From Nocardioides hwasunensis (GTDB lineage Bacteria > Actinomycetota > Actinomycetes > Propionibacteriales > Nocardioidaceae), in the NCBI RefSeq assembly GCF_014779665.1, contig NZ_JACXYY010000003.1:62001-126000 (forward strand): a DNA stretch of 64,000 nucleotides. Reading direction: 5' to 3'. The translations under genes were made by a program, and so were the position numbers. The notes below the pieces were generated by a model that saw nothing but the letters and a program-made list of their open reading frames with translations, did not search any database and was not told where the DNA came from. This document shows, piece by piece, positions 34,326-47,226 of this stretch (positions are counted from its first letter, which is position 1; each line of letters opens with the position of its first letter).

Positions 34326-35327
34326 TCACCTCCGCGTCTTCGGGTCGAGGGCCTCGCGCAGCGACTCGCCCATGAGCGTGAAGCCGAGCGCGACCACGAT
34401 GATGCAGCCGGCCGGGTAGAACGCCAGGTGGGGTGCCTCGGAGATGTACTTCTGGGCGAGGCCGAGCATCTGTCCCCATTCGGGTTGTCTCTGGTCGGGG
34501 TTGCCGAGCCCCAGGAAGGACAGCGCCGCGGCGTCGATGATGGCGACGGCCAGCGACAGCGTCGCCTGCACGATGACGGGCCCGAGCGAGTTGGGCAGCA
34601 TGTGCCGGAACACGATCGCACGCGGACGTACGCCGAGGGACCGCGCGGCGAGCACGTGGTCGCTCCCCCGCTGCGCGAGCATCGAGCCGCGCAGGAGTCG
34701 CGCGAAGATCGGCACCTGGATGACTGCGATGGCCACGATCAGGGTCCACTGGCTGGGAGAGCGGGCGAGCGAGGCGATCGTGAACGCCAGCAGCAGCGAC
34801 GGGACCGAGAGCATCACGTCGACGATGCGCATGACGAGGGAGTCGACCCAGCCGCCGATCGCGCCGGCCACCGTGCCGAGCGTGATGCCCCCGGCCAGTC
34901 CGAAGAGCGTGGCGAAGACGCCGACGATGAGGGTCTGCCGACTGCCGACGAGCAGCCGCGAGAACAGGTCGCGACCGCGGTCGTCGCCGCCGAGCAGGTG
35001 CCCCGGCTCGGGACCGGGCACCGGGTTGGTCTGGGGACGGACCTGGTCGAGCAGCGGTCGCGCGGTGACGTCCCACGGCGCGATCCACGGCGAGATGATC
35101 GCCAGCACGATGAACGCGAGGGTGATGGCGGCACCGAGCAGGAAGATCGGGTTGCGCCGCAGGCGCTTCCACGCACTGCGGATCAGGGAGACGCCGGGCT
35201 CGTCGTCGACCGTGCCGGCCGTGGCCAGCGCGTCGATCCGGTCCCTGCGCACCTGGCCGTAGGAGGGACGCCTGGCGCGCCCGCCGTCGGGCGGCGTGGG
35301 CGTGCGGCCGTCGCGGTCCTCGGACAT
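34326..35327 (-). CDS. dppC: Peptide ABC transporter permease (DppC type)
   Basis: A 333-aa inner-membrane permease. It has an N-terminal cytoplasmic extension (MSEDRDGRTPTPPDGG, disordered), one N-terminal helix, then the five-helix binding-protein-dependent transport core. The EAA-like cytoplasmic loop is LAARSLGVRPRAIVFRHMLPN. The DRGRDLFSRLLVGSRQTL segment is characteristic of DppC/OppC. The ATG at 35327 follows the dppB stop by 5 nt. Confidence 0.92.
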   Translation of the reverse strand: MSEDRDGRTPTPPDGGRARRPSYGQVRRDRIDALATAGTVDDEPGVSLIRSAWKRLRRNPIFLLGAAITLAFIVLAIISPWIAPWDVTARPLLDQVRPQTNPVPGPEPGHLLGGDDRGRDLFSRLLVGSRQTLIVGVFATLFGLAGGITLGTVAGAIGGWVDSLVMRIVDVMLSVPSLLLAFTIASLARSPSQWTLIVAIAVIQVPIFARLLRGSMLAQRGSDHVLAARSLGVRPRAIVFRHMLPNSLGPVIVQATLSLAVAIIDAAALSFLGLGNPDQRQPEWGQMLGLAQKYISEAPHLAFYPAGCIIVVALGFTLMGESLREALDPKTRR

Positions 35328-35332
35328 CCGGC

Positions 35333-36343
35333 TCACCTCGTCCTGATCCGGGGGTCGATCACGGCGTAGGCGATGTCGACGAGCAGGTTGACCAGCACGT
35401 AGATGACCGCCGCAGCCAAGATGAGCACCTGCAGCACCGGGTAGTCCTTGTCGCGGAACGCCGTGGCGAGCGCGTCGCCGACGCCGCGGAAGGAGAAGAC
35501 CGTCTCGGTGAGCACGGCTCCGGCCAGGAGACCGCCGATCTGGAGACCGATGGTGGTGACCACCGGCAGCATCGCGTTGCGCAGCACGTGCCGCGCGCGG
35601 ATGACGCGCGTGGTGAGGCCCTTCGCCTCGGCCGTGCGGACGTAGTCCTCGTCGAGCACGTCGAGCACGGCTGCCCGGGTGATCCGGAAGATCACCGCGA
35701 ACGGGATCGTGGCGAGGGCCACCGCGGGCAGGATGAGGTGCTTGATGGCGTCCCAGGCGGCGTCCCACTCCCGGGTCAGGATGCCGTCCAGGACGAACAT
35801 GCCGGTGATCCGCGTCGCGTCGAGTCCGGTGCTCTGGCGACCCGAGACCGGCAGGAGGTTCCACTCGACGGCGAAGAAGTACTTGAGGAGGAACGCGGTG
35901 AAGAAGACCGGCACGGCGATCCCGACGAGGGAGAAGATCACCGCGCCGTTGTCGATGACCGACCCTCGACGCCGTGCGGCGAGGTAGCCGAGCGGGATGC
36001 CGAGGGCGATCGCGAGCACCATGGCGACGAAGGAGAGCTCGATCGTGGCGGGAAGCCGGTCGAGGAACACCTGGAGGGCGTCCTCACCGGGGAGCACCTT
36101 GGTCGAGACGCCGAAGTTGCCCTGCAGGGCACGCTCCAGGAACTTCAGGTACTGCACGGGCAGCGGCTGGTCGAGGCCGAGCGCGGCCTCCAGCGCGGCC
36201 CGGCGCTCGGGGGTCTGGCGCTCCCCCAGGATCGCCGACACCGGCCCGCCCGGCAGGGATCGCAGCCAGGCGAAGACGAGCATCGACAGGACGAGGACGA
36301 CCACGCACATCTGCAGCAGTCGTCGTACGACGAAGCGGATCAA
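35333..36343 (-). CDS. dppB: Peptide ABC transporter permease (DppB type)
   Basis: A 336-aa permease with the DppB/OppB N-terminus (MIRFVVRRLLQMCVVVLVLSM) and the segment LGLDQPLPVQYLKFLERALQGNFG. Its EAA-like loop is AEAKGLTTRVIRARHVLRNAMLP. About six transmembrane helices are present. It forms the membrane pore with DppC. A hairpin lies between it and the upstream dppA gene and may lower its expression relative to the binding protein. Confidence 0.92.
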   Translation of the reverse strand: MIRFVVRRLLQMCVVVLVLSMLVFAWLRSLPGGPVSAILGERQTPERRAALEAALGLDQPLPVQYLKFLERALQGNFGVSTKVLPGEDALQVFLDRLPATIELSFVAMVLAIALGIPLGYLAARRRGSVIDNGAVIFSLVGIAVPVFFTAFLLKYFFAVEWNLLPVSGRQSTGLDATRITGMFVLDGILTREWDAAWDAIKHLILPAVALATIPFAVIFRITRAAVLDVLDEDYVRTAEAKGLTTRVIRARHVLRNAMLPVVTTIGLQIGGLLAGAVLTETVFSFRGVGDALATAFRDKDYPVLQVLILAAAVIYVLVNLLVDIAYAVIDPRIRTR

Positions 36344-36370
36344 GGGTTCTCCTCACACACGCCTGCGCGG

Positions 36371-36400
36371 GTCCGGGGGCCGCCTGGACGACCCCCGGAC
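36371..36400 (-). terminator. Hairpin between dppA and dppB
   Basis: A perfect 9-bp stem, GTCCGGGGG (36371-36379) and CCCCCGGAC (36392-36400), with a 12-nt loop, lies 31 nt after the dppA stop. Such intercistronic hairpins can protect the binding-protein mRNA or cause partial termination so that dppA is made in excess of the permease. Confidence 0.6.
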
Positions 36401-36431
36401 GTCACGCACGTCTCGGGTCAGCGGGTGGGAG

Positions 36432-38105
36432 CTACTGGCCTCCCTCGACGGTGACCGAGTCGAACTCCTCGGCGGTCAGCGGGCTGGGCTCGACGCCCTC
36501 GACCCCGGGACCGACGACGAGCGCCGGCGGCGAGTGGCTGATCGGCAGGCCCGGGAGGTAGTCCTCCATGATCTGCTGGTTGACCTTCTCGAACGCCGCG
36601 GCGCGCTCGTCCTCGTCGACGATGGCGTCGGCGGACTTGAGGTCGTCGGCGAGCTGCTTGCCCCACGGCATGCCCTTGGTGCCGAAGTCGTTCTCCTTGA
36701 GGTTGCCGAAGAACGTGCCGATGAAGTTGAACGGCGAGTCGTAGTCGCCGGTCCAACCGAGGATGTAGGCGTCGTAGCGACCGGCCGTCACGTTGTCGAG
36801 GTAGCCACCGTTCCAGGAAGCGGTCTTGACGTTGACCTTGACGCCGACGGCCTCGAGGTCGGTGCGCAGCGCCTCGTAGATCTTCTCCGGGTCCGGCATG
36901 TAGGGACGGCTGACCTCGGTCGGGTAGGCGAAGGTGAGCTCCATGCCCTCCGCCCCGGCCTCCGACAGCAGCCGCTTGGCCTCCTCGGGGTCGTAGGCGT
37001 AGGGCTCGAGGTCGGTGTTGTAGCCGCTCACGGTGTCGGGCATGAACTGCGTGGCGACGGTGGCGCCCTCGGGAAGCTGGGTCTGGACCAGCTGGTCACG
37101 GTTGAGGGCGTGGTAGAGCGCCTGGCGGACCTTCGGGTCCTTCAGCTCGGGGTTGTTCCCGTCGAGGTTGAACCCGAGGTAGAGGATGTTGAAGGCGTCG
37201 CGGATCTCGACGTCGTTGCCGTCGGACTCCAACCCGGCCCAGTCGACCGGGTTGGGGAGGTCGTAGCCGTTGATGCTGCCGGCCTCGAGCTCCTGGCGCC
37301 GGGTGCTCTCGTCGGGGATGACCCGGAACACGAGCTCGCTCACGCCGGCCTTGTCGCCGTAGTAGTCGTCGTTGCGCTTCAGGGTGATCGTGCCGTTGGC
37401 CTCGTCGTAGTCACCGAAGGTGAACGGCCCGGTGCCGACCGGGTTGTCGGCGTAGTCGGGGAAGCTGAAGCCCTCGCCCTCGGCGGCGATGCCGTTGGCG
37501 TCGCCCTCCTCCATGGCTGTGGGCGACTGCATCGACAGCGACGCGAGCGACAGCATCGTCGGGAAGCCCGAGGTCGGGCCGCTGATCGAGATGACCGCCT
37601 GGTAGTCGTCGGCCGCCTCGCAGCCCTGGTAGAGGGAGTTCGCAGCGTCGCTCTTGAACGACCCCATCACGTAGCCCCAGTACTCACCGGCGGTCTGGCC
37701 GGCCTCGTTCTGGTCGAACATCCGCTCGAAGTTCGCGCACACGGCCTCCGCGTTGAAGTCCGTGCCGTCCTGGAACTTCACGTCGTCGCGCAGGTTGAAC
37801 GTCCATTCCGTGCCGTCGTCGTTGGGCTCCCAGTCGGTGGCGAGCTCCGGAACGATCTCCGCGGTGCCGGGCTTGATGCCGACCAGACCCTCGAAGATCT
37901 GCCGCGTGACCCGGAAGGTCTCGCCGTCCGTGGCGTAGAAGGGGTCGAACATCTCCGGGGCTCCGGCCGCGCCGAAGACGAAGGTGCCGTCGTCGCCGTT
38001 GCCACCCCCGCTCTCGTCGTCGCGCTGGCTCTCCGCGCAACCCGCGAGGGCTGCTCCTGCAAGGATCGCTGCAGTGAACGTCGCCATGGTGCGTCTGGGG
38101 GACAT
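36432..38105 (-). CDS. dppA: Peptide ABC transporter substrate-binding lipoprotein
   Basis: A 557-aa family 5 solute-binding protein. The leader ends in the lipobox LAGC, giving lipidated Cys23. Family features include TFRVTRQIFEGLVGIKPGTAEIVPEL (given as short pieces of the SBP5 signature region), WTFNLRDDVKFQDGTDFNAEAV and DSPFNFIGTFFGN. It captures di- or oligopeptides outside the membrane for the DppBCDF channel. The ATG at 38105 is preceded by GGAAGGACCTCGG (ribosome-binding site AAGGA). It is first in the operon. Confidence 0.92.
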   Translation of the reverse strand: MSPRRTMATFTAAILAGAALAGCAESQRDDESGGGNGDDGTFVFGAAGAPEMFDPFYATDGETFRVTRQIFEGLVGIKPGTAEIVPELATDWEPNDDGTEWTFNLRDDVKFQDGTDFNAEAVCANFERMFDQNEAGQTAGEYWGYVMGSFKSDAANSLYQGCEAADDYQAVISISGPTSGFPTMLSLASLSMQSPTAMEEGDANGIAAEGEGFSFPDYADNPVGTGPFTFGDYDEANGTITLKRNDDYYGDKAGVSELVFRVIPDESTRRQELEAGSINGYDLPNPVDWAGLESDGNDVEIRDAFNILYLGFNLDGNNPELKDPKVRQALYHALNRDQLVQTQLPEGATVATQFMPDTVSGYNTDLEPYAYDPEEAKRLLSEAGAEGMELTFAYPTEVSRPYMPDPEKIYEALRTDLEAVGVKVNVKTASWNGGYLDNVTAGRYDAYILGWTGDYDSPFNFIGTFFGNLKENDFGTKGMPWGKQLADDLKSADAIVDEDERAAAFEKVNQQIMEDYLPGLPISHSPPALVVGPGVEGVEPSPLTAEEFDSVTVEGGQ

Positions 38106-38206
38106 CCGAGGTCCTTCCGTCCGGTATACGTACTGGGGATGGCCAGTCACCCTAGACCGGTGGACGTGAGCCGGGCCACACCGGGAACATCACGGTCCTG
38201 TCACGG

Positions 38207-38227
38207 GTGGTGGCACCTCGCCACCAC
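38207..38227 (-). terminator. Terminator hairpin downstream of the HAD gene
   Basis: A perfect 8-bp stem, GTGGTGGC (38207-38214) and GCCACCAC (38220-38227), with loop ACCTC, lies 20 nt past the stop of the HAD gene. It separates that gene from the dpp operon. Confidence 0.65.
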
Positions 38228-38247
38228 GACGTCGGACGGGGTGCGGA

Positions 38248-38922
38248 CTACGCGCGGGCGAGCGCGGCGAGCGCGGAGGCGTCCAGGCCGACCAGGGTCT
38301 CGGCGAACACGCGCCCTTCTCCCTCGAGGATCGGCACGTGGTGGGGCACGCAGAGCACGGTGCAGCCGGCGGCGACGGCGGACTTGGCACCGGTGTTGGA
38401 GTCCTCGATCGCGACGCAGGCGGCCGGGTCGAGGCCGAGCTCGGCCGCTGCGGTGAGGTAGGGCTCGGGGTGTGGCTTGCCGAACTCGACCCGGTCGCCG
38501 GTCACGACGGTGGCGAAGGTGCCGCCGGGCAGCCGAGCGAGGATGGGCTCGACGAAGCGTTGCCACGACATGGTCACGAGCGCACAGGGGATGCCGTGCT
38601 CGTGGAGGTCCGTCAGCAGCTCGAGCGCACCGGGACGCCACGGCACGTCGACCTCGACCCGCGCCACGACGCCGTCGAGCAGCTCGTCGACGATCTGCTG
38701 CGGGGTCCGGTCGATGCCCATGTGCACGCGGATGTAGTCGCCCGAGTCGAGCAGCGCGTTGCCCACGAGGTTCATCGCGTGCTCCTGGGACCAGGTGCCG
38801 CCGTACTTCTCGGCCATCGCGTACTCGGTGTCGATCCAGTAGGGCTCGGTGTCCACGAGCGTGCCGTCCATGTCCCAGAGCACCGCGGCCGGGGTGCGAT
38901 CGACGACTCCCGGCTCGTTCAC
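38248..38922 (-). CDS. HAD-family hydrolase (beta-phosphoglucomutase-like)
   Basis: A 224-aa phosphatase or phosphomutase of the haloacid dehalogenase superfamily. The nucleophile motif is LWDMDGTLVDTEPYW (Asp18 and Asp20), the motif II Thr is in CALVTMSWQ, the motif III Lys is in FGKPHPEPYL, and motif IV is VAIEDSNTGAKSAVAAG. The helical cap after motif I is the subfamily I type. The start is a GTG at 38922; an upstream reading to 38964 is possible. The substrate is unknown. It lies 51 nt downstream of the membrane gene and may end that transcript. Confidence 0.88.
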   Translation of the reverse strand: MNEPGVVDRTPAAVLWDMDGTLVDTEPYWIDTEYAMAEKYGGTWSQEHAMNLVGNALLDSGDYIRVHMGIDRTPQQIVDELLDGVVARVEVDVPWRPGALELLTDLHEHGIPCALVTMSWQRFVEPILARLPGGTFATVVTGDRVEFGKPHPEPYLTAAAELGLDPAACVAIEDSNTGAKSAVAAGCTVLCVPHHVPILEGEGRVFAETLVGLDASALAALARA

Positions 38923-38973
38923 GCGGGCGAGCCTACAGAGAGCCTCTGTGGAAGCGCGATGCACGCCTGGGGC

Positions 38974-40887
38974 CTACCCGGTTACCTCGACGAGACGGAC
39001 GCTTCCAGCACCGTCGGGCTCCACCGCGAACACGGAGCGGTCCTCGATCGCCGTGGGGTCTTCGAACAGGGACGCGAAGCGCTCGACGAAGGCAGGCTCC
39101 GTGTGGTGGATCAGCAGGTAGTCCATGTCCATGAGCGCGTTCGCCCACTGGTCGACCGTGAGGTCCTGGGTCCACACGTCCGCCTCGTCCTTCAGCGGAC
39201 CCACCGACCATCCGGTGGTGTGGGAGTCGACGAGCTCGTAGCTGAGCACGTGGTAGCCAAACCCGGTCGTGTGCTCGTCCAGGATCCAGACGGAGTCACC
39301 CGCCGCTATGCCGGCGTCGCGCGCCGCCGCTGCGGTGGCACTGTAGGGAGCGCGGACAGCCGCCGCGCTTCCCACGTGCTGGCGGGTGAGGACCACCGCG
39401 ACGTTCGCGATGTTGCCCACGGACAGGAGCACCGCCAGGACGACCACAGTGTGGACCCGCGAGACCTCGAAGCCCGGAGCCGCGGCGTTCGTCGTCCTCG
39501 ACCCGAGGGAGGCGAGGGCCACGGCGACGCAGACGAACACTACGGCGAGCCAGTAGCCCCCAAGGTATCGCGCGAAGGACGCGAGATTGGTGGCCTCGTA
39601 CTCGGTGAAGGCCGTCATGTACGTGAGCCACATCGCCACTACGTAGACCAACGAGCCCGCCAGCAACGTTGTGGTCGCGAGAAGGTTGGTGCCCTTCTCG
39701 ACAGGTCGAGCTGAGCTGATCTGCACCCGCACGTGGTCCGTCAGCACGAGCAGCAGCAACGCGAGCGCGAACCAACCCCAGAAGGCGAGCGGGACTGGAA
39801 TGCTGGTGAGCGGTTGGTCCTGGAGCGCGGTGATGAACGACGTCGTGGTGTCGCGACGGTAGGAACTACCGTTCTGCGCGAGGTCTGCCAGGGCCCCACC
39901 CACGGAGGTGCCGCCCTCCCAGGTGCTACGCGTCTCGGTCAGGTCGAGGATCACCCGCCAGATCACCGTGGGCACGAGGACGCACGCAAGGCCGGCTGCG
40001 CCGTGCCCGAGACTTGAAGGGACGCGCCAGGTCCGACCACGCCCGAGGCGGACAAGTAGCCGCTGCCCGAGCCCAACCCTGATCGTGAGCACGACGACCA
40101 CGATCAACGCGAACAGCACCCCTGTGTCCTTCAGCAGCGCCAGCACGGCCAGGGCTGGACCCAGGTGTCGCCAGATCGAACCGACATCGCGGCTTCCCAG
40201 CAGCACGATCGCGAGGCAGTAGCCGAACGTCATGGCCAGGACAGGATCGATGAGGACGGCGTCGAGGGTGAAGAAGCTCGTCATCAGCAGGGTCGCCGTG
40301 ACGGTCAGGAACAAGAGTCGCGCCGGCTGGCGCCACCGGAACTGCGAGGCGAACGGGAGGAGGAGCGCCAACGCCATCGCGTGGTGAGCGATGAACACGT
40401 GGCTCTCGACGAAGCTCGGCTGCATCCGCGTGAGGAAGTACTCCCATATCGGGAGGGCCGGTGGGTACGACGCGAAGAGCAGGTCGGCACTCGCGTACGG
40501 CGGCAGCGCGTCGCTGCTGACCATGGCTGAGACCACCCGTCCCCAGTGGGAGAACTCGTCCCAGCTGGAGAACATGAGCCCGCGACTGGCCAGACCGAAG
40601 ACCGACAGCATCAGCAGATAGACGACCGTGGCGGGCGCGAACACCCAAGAGATGACGTTTCGCAGTCCGCCGGCACGCCACCGTGCGACCACGCCGTACG
40701 CCGCGCCCACGACCGAGAGCACAACGGTCAGCACAAGGCCGACGAAGAGCAGGTCGACGGCACCGAACGCGAACAGAACGAGGACGACTACGAAGATCGC
40801 GGTTGGAGCCGCGACGGGCACCGGGCAACGGAGCAGCGCGGACATCGCCAGAGCGGCGACTAGTACGGCCAGGAGCATGAGGAGCAT
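38974..40887 (-). CDS. Polytopic membrane protein, possible GT-C glycosyltransferase
   Basis: A 637-aa protein with about 11-13 hydrophobic segments and a soluble C-terminal domain of about 140 residues. The loop after the first helices contains FSSWDEFSHWGRVV, whose acidic residues recall the catalytic loop of GT-C polyprenol-dependent glycosyltransferases. I cannot name a family with confidence. GC content and codon use are visibly less extreme than in neighbours. It lies 9 nt downstream of the GT2-GtrA gene. The pair likely decorates a cell-surface glycan using lipid-linked sugars. Confidence 0.7.
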   Translation of the reverse strand: MLLMLLAVLVAALAMSALLRCPVPVAAPTAIFVVVLVLFAFGAVDLLFVGLVLTVVLSVVGAAYGVVARWRAGGLRNVISWVFAPATVVYLLMLSVFGLASRGLMFSSWDEFSHWGRVVSAMVSSDALPPYASADLLFASYPPALPIWEYFLTRMQPSFVESHVFIAHHAMALALLLPFASQFRWRQPARLLFLTVTATLLMTSFFTLDAVLIDPVLAMTFGYCLAIVLLGSRDVGSIWRHLGPALAVLALLKDTGVLFALIVVVVLTIRVGLGQRLLVRLGRGRTWRVPSSLGHGAAGLACVLVPTVIWRVILDLTETRSTWEGGTSVGGALADLAQNGSSYRRDTTTSFITALQDQPLTSIPVPLAFWGWFALALLLLVLTDHVRVQISSARPVEKGTNLLATTTLLAGSLVYVVAMWLTYMTAFTEYEATNLASFARYLGGYWLAVVFVCVAVALASLGSRTTNAAAPGFEVSRVHTVVVLAVLLSVGNIANVAVVLTRQHVGSAAAVRAPYSATAAAARDAGIAAGDSVWILDEHTTGFGYHVLSYELVDSHTTGWSVGPLKDEADVWTQDLTVDQWANALMDMDYLLIHHTEPAFVERFASLFEDPTAIEDRSVFAVEPDGAGSVRLVEVTG

Positions 40888-40896
40888 CGGGCGGGC

Positions 40897-42039
40897 CTAT
40901 CGTCGACGCATAGACACGGCGGGGCGGGCAGCGGTGGCCGCGGGCGGCGTCTTGGCGAACACCCACCTCTGCTGGGCGGCGTAGCTCGCGCAGAACAGGA
41001 CGACGTCACACACGATCTTGGCCCACATGTCGTGACCGCCGGAGAGAACCGACAGCACGGCCGTTCCCGCGCTCGAGGCGATCATGATGACGACCGCCAG
41101 CAGGTAGTAGCGGCGAGCCGCCGGGACGGCGGCGGACGGGTCGTGGAAGACGACAGTCCGGTTCAGCACGAAGTTGACCACCGAGCTGAGGACCCTCGCC
41201 AGGGCTACGGCGACGGCGACGTGCGCCGTGGTGCGACCGGGACCGAAGACGAAGTCGATTAGGACGTAGTAGGCGGCCAGGTCGATGATGGCCGACGCCG
41301 CGGAGACCCCGATGAAAACCAGGAACTGGCGCAGGATCAGGAAGTAGATCCACAGCGAGTCACGGATCGGACGGAAGTGGCTGATGCTGTTGTCCGTGTC
41401 GTGGTAGATCGTCCGGATCGGCACCTCGACCACCTGGTGGCGGATCGTGATGAGCCAGATGAGCTGGTTCATCTCGTAGTCGAACTTCTCCCCCTTGATG
41501 TCGACCGCTCGCGCGGCCACGCCAAGTGGAAGACCGCGGAGCCCCGTCTGGGTGTCCGACACCCTGCGACCGAACAGGGCCTTGATGACCGAGGTCGTCA
41601 TGGTGTTCCCCATCCGGCTCCGGGGAGGGACGTCGGCGGCGTCGAAGGTGCGTGAGCCCAATACGACTGCCGGAGTCCCGGCACCTGCGAGCCGGTCCAG
41701 TTCCGCTGCCACTCGCTCGATGTCGTCCACTGCATGCTGGCCGTCTGAATCGGCCGTGATGACGCCGGAGAGATGCGGAAGCTGGTCGACGCAGTGCCGC
41801 AGCCCGGTCTTCAGGGCGCGACCCTTGCCCTTGTTCTCCGGGTGCGTCAGGACGATGCAGCCGAGGCTCTCGGCCTGCGCGAAGATCGGGCGGTACTCCT
41901 CGCCCGATCCGTCGTCGATGACGACCACCGCACCGGGTGACTTCCGCACGAGCTCCTCGAGAAACGGCAAGAAGTGCTTGCGGACCGGGTGGAGCGACGG
42001 CACGACGACGGCGTACGACGACAGGTAGTTCACGGCCAA
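40897..42039 (-). CDS. Glycosyltransferase family 2 / GtrA fusion
   Basis: A 380-aa fusion. Residues 1-230 form a GT2 domain (VVVIDDGSGEEYRP, the D-x-D motif region ITADSDGQHAVDD, GSRTFDAADVPPRSRMGN), similar to dolichyl-phosphate-sugar synthases. Residues 235-365 hold four hydrophobic helices of the GtrA type (LVFIGVSAASAIIDLAAYYVL, NFVLNRTVVF). It would make and flip a polyprenyl-phosphate sugar, which the adjacent GT-C-like protein could use as donor. The ATG is at 42039, after a fairly AT-rich leader (42040-42100). Confidence 0.88.
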   Translation of the reverse strand: MAVNYLSSYAVVVPSLHPVRKHFLPFLEELVRKSPGAVVVIDDGSGEEYRPIFAQAESLGCIVLTHPENKGKGRALKTGLRHCVDQLPHLSGVITADSDGQHAVDDIERVAAELDRLAGAGTPAVVLGSRTFDAADVPPRSRMGNTMTTSVIKALFGRRVSDTQTGLRGLPLGVAARAVDIKGEKFDYEMNQLIWLITIRHQVVEVPIRTIYHDTDNSISHFRPIRDSLWIYFLILRQFLVFIGVSAASAIIDLAAYYVLIDFVFGPGRTTAHVAVAVALARVLSSVVNFVLNRTVVFHDPSAAVPAARRYYLLAVVIMIASSAGTAVLSVLSGGHDMWAKIVCDVVLFCASYAAQQRWVFAKTPPAATAARPAVSMRRR

Positions 42040-42141
42040 GCCCCCGAGGGACGACTCATCCCTTTTGCTTCAGGTCTGTAATGGAAGGCCCGACACTATC
42101 GTGGGAGTCGGCCGTTGCAGCGATCGACGCGGGCGGGTGTG

Positions 42142-45909
<3,768 letters not shown>

Positions 45910-46085
45910 GGGTGTGCCCTCCTGTTGTCGGTGCCGACGTACGAGTCAGCCTAGGAAGGCCGTCCGGTGCGTGGACTGGGTTCCCACATCGTGGCACCCG
46001 GTCGAGCGGCGGCGAAATCATCACGATGCCGTCTCGTCGACCCCGACCCGACGTGGCGCTGGGTGGATCGCCCTAGGCTGGGCAG

Positions 46086-46931
46086 GTGATCGAGTTCGAC
46101 GACGTGCAGGACCTCGTGTCCCCTGTGGTGATCGCAGCATTCGAGGGCTGGAACGACGCTGCGGATGCCGCGTCCGGCCTCGTCGACCACCTCATCGAGC
46201 AGTGGAACGCCGAGGTGATCGGCGCGGTGGACCCCGAGGAGTTCTACGACTTCCAGGTGAACCGGCCGATCATCTCCACCGACGTGAACGGGCATCGTCG
46301 CCTGACGTGGCCGACCACCCGGATCGCCGTCGCCCGGCCCGCCGGCCTGGACCGCGACATCATCCTGGTGCGCGGGATCGAGCCCAACATGAAGTGGCGC
46401 CAGTTCTGCGCCGAGCTGCTCGCGGCCTGCGACGACCTCGGCGCCGAGCTCGTCGTCACCCTGGGTGCGCTCCTGGCCGACAGCCCGCACACGCGCCCGA
46501 TCCCGGTGACCGGCACCGCCTCCGAGCCCGAGCTGGTCGACCGCCTCGACCTGGAGCAGTCGACGTACGAGGGGCCCACCGGCATCGTCGGGGTATTCAA
46601 CGACGCCTGCCTCCAGCTCGACATCCCCGCGGTGTCCTACTGGGCCGCGGTCCCCCACTACGTCGCGCAGCCGCCCTGCCCGAAGGCCACGCTCGCGCTC
46701 CTCGGGCACCTCGAGGAGCTGTTGGAGACGCCGATGCCGCTCGGCGACCTTCCCGAGGACGCCAAGGCGTGGGAGCGCGGTGTCGACGAGCTCGCCGCCG
46801 AGGACGAGGACGTCGCCGACTACGTTCGCGCGCTCGAGGAGTCCCGCGACACCGCCGACCTCCCGGAGGCCTCGGGAGAGGCGATCGCGCGCGAGTTCGA
46901 GCGCTACCTCAAGCGCCGCGACACCGACTGA
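46086..46931 (+). CDS. PAC2 family protein
   Basis: A 281-aa protein of the PAC2 family, related to proteasome assembly chaperone 2. It begins IEFDDVQDLVSPVVIAAFEGWNDAADAAS, which is the family N-terminus, and contains DRDIILVRGIEPNMKWRQF and YWAAVPHYVAQPPCPKATLALL. In actinobacteria these proteins are common, and their function is not settled; a link with the proteasome is only suggested by fold. The start is a GTG at 46086, divergent from metH. The last 60 residues are strongly acidic. Confidence 0.88.
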   Translation: MIEFDDVQDLVSPVVIAAFEGWNDAADAASGLVDHLIEQWNAEVIGAVDPEEFYDFQVNRPIISTDVNGHRRLTWPTTRIAVARPAGLDRDIILVRGIEPNMKWRQFCAELLAACDDLGAELVVTLGALLADSPHTRPIPVTGTASEPELVDRLDLEQSTYEGPTGIVGVFNDACLQLDIPAVSYWAAVPHYVAQPPCPKATLALLGHLEELLETPMPLGDLPEDAKAWERGVDELAAEDEDVADYVRALEESRDTADLPEASGEAIAREFERYLKRRDTD

Positions 46932-46942
46932 CGCACCTCCGA

Positions 46943-47224
46943 GCGGTGGTCCAGCCACATTCCTGAGCGCTCGGATGTGGCTCACCCACCGCCCACGGGC
47001 GCGGCGTACACCGACACGCAGGCGAGCGGTGACCAAGCGACCTTCGCGAGCGCTGACATGTAGGTGGACCACCTCCCGCGCGGCCGAGCGGTGAGTGGGA
47101 CATGTTTTTTGGCCCGCGAAGGTGTCTCACGGACCGCTCGGAGCAGGCGCCTGGTCAGGCCGGTGAGTGGGACATGTTTTGCGCCCGAGAACCTGTCTCA
47201 CGCACCGCCCACGGGCGCGGCGTA
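46943..47224. repeat. Array of palindromic intergenic repeats
   Basis: The 295-bp gap between the PAC2 gene and mshC is filled with related units. Unit 1 (46943-46992) is an imperfect palindrome with outer stem GCGGTGG/CCACCGC and inner stem AGCCACAT/ATGTGGCT. A third unit (47084-47141) has CCGAGCGGT/ACCGCTCGG ends. A 19-nt direct repeat occurs at 47090-47108 and 47162-47180. A 22-nt direct repeat occurs at 46987-47008 and 47203-47224, the second copy ending 2 bp before the mshC stop. The region may also terminate both convergent genes. Confidence 0.85.
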
Positions 47225-47226
47225 GG

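Noticed and set aside
45910..46085. Cobalamin or SAM riboswitch upstream of metH
   Set aside because: I looked for the B12 box and SAM-I-like features and saw none; the spacer also serves a divergent gene and shows no clear conserved structure.
46943..47224. CRISPR array in the PAC2-mshC gap
   Set aside because: Repeat units are palindromic and irregular, the spacing varies, there are only a few copies and no cas genes are present.
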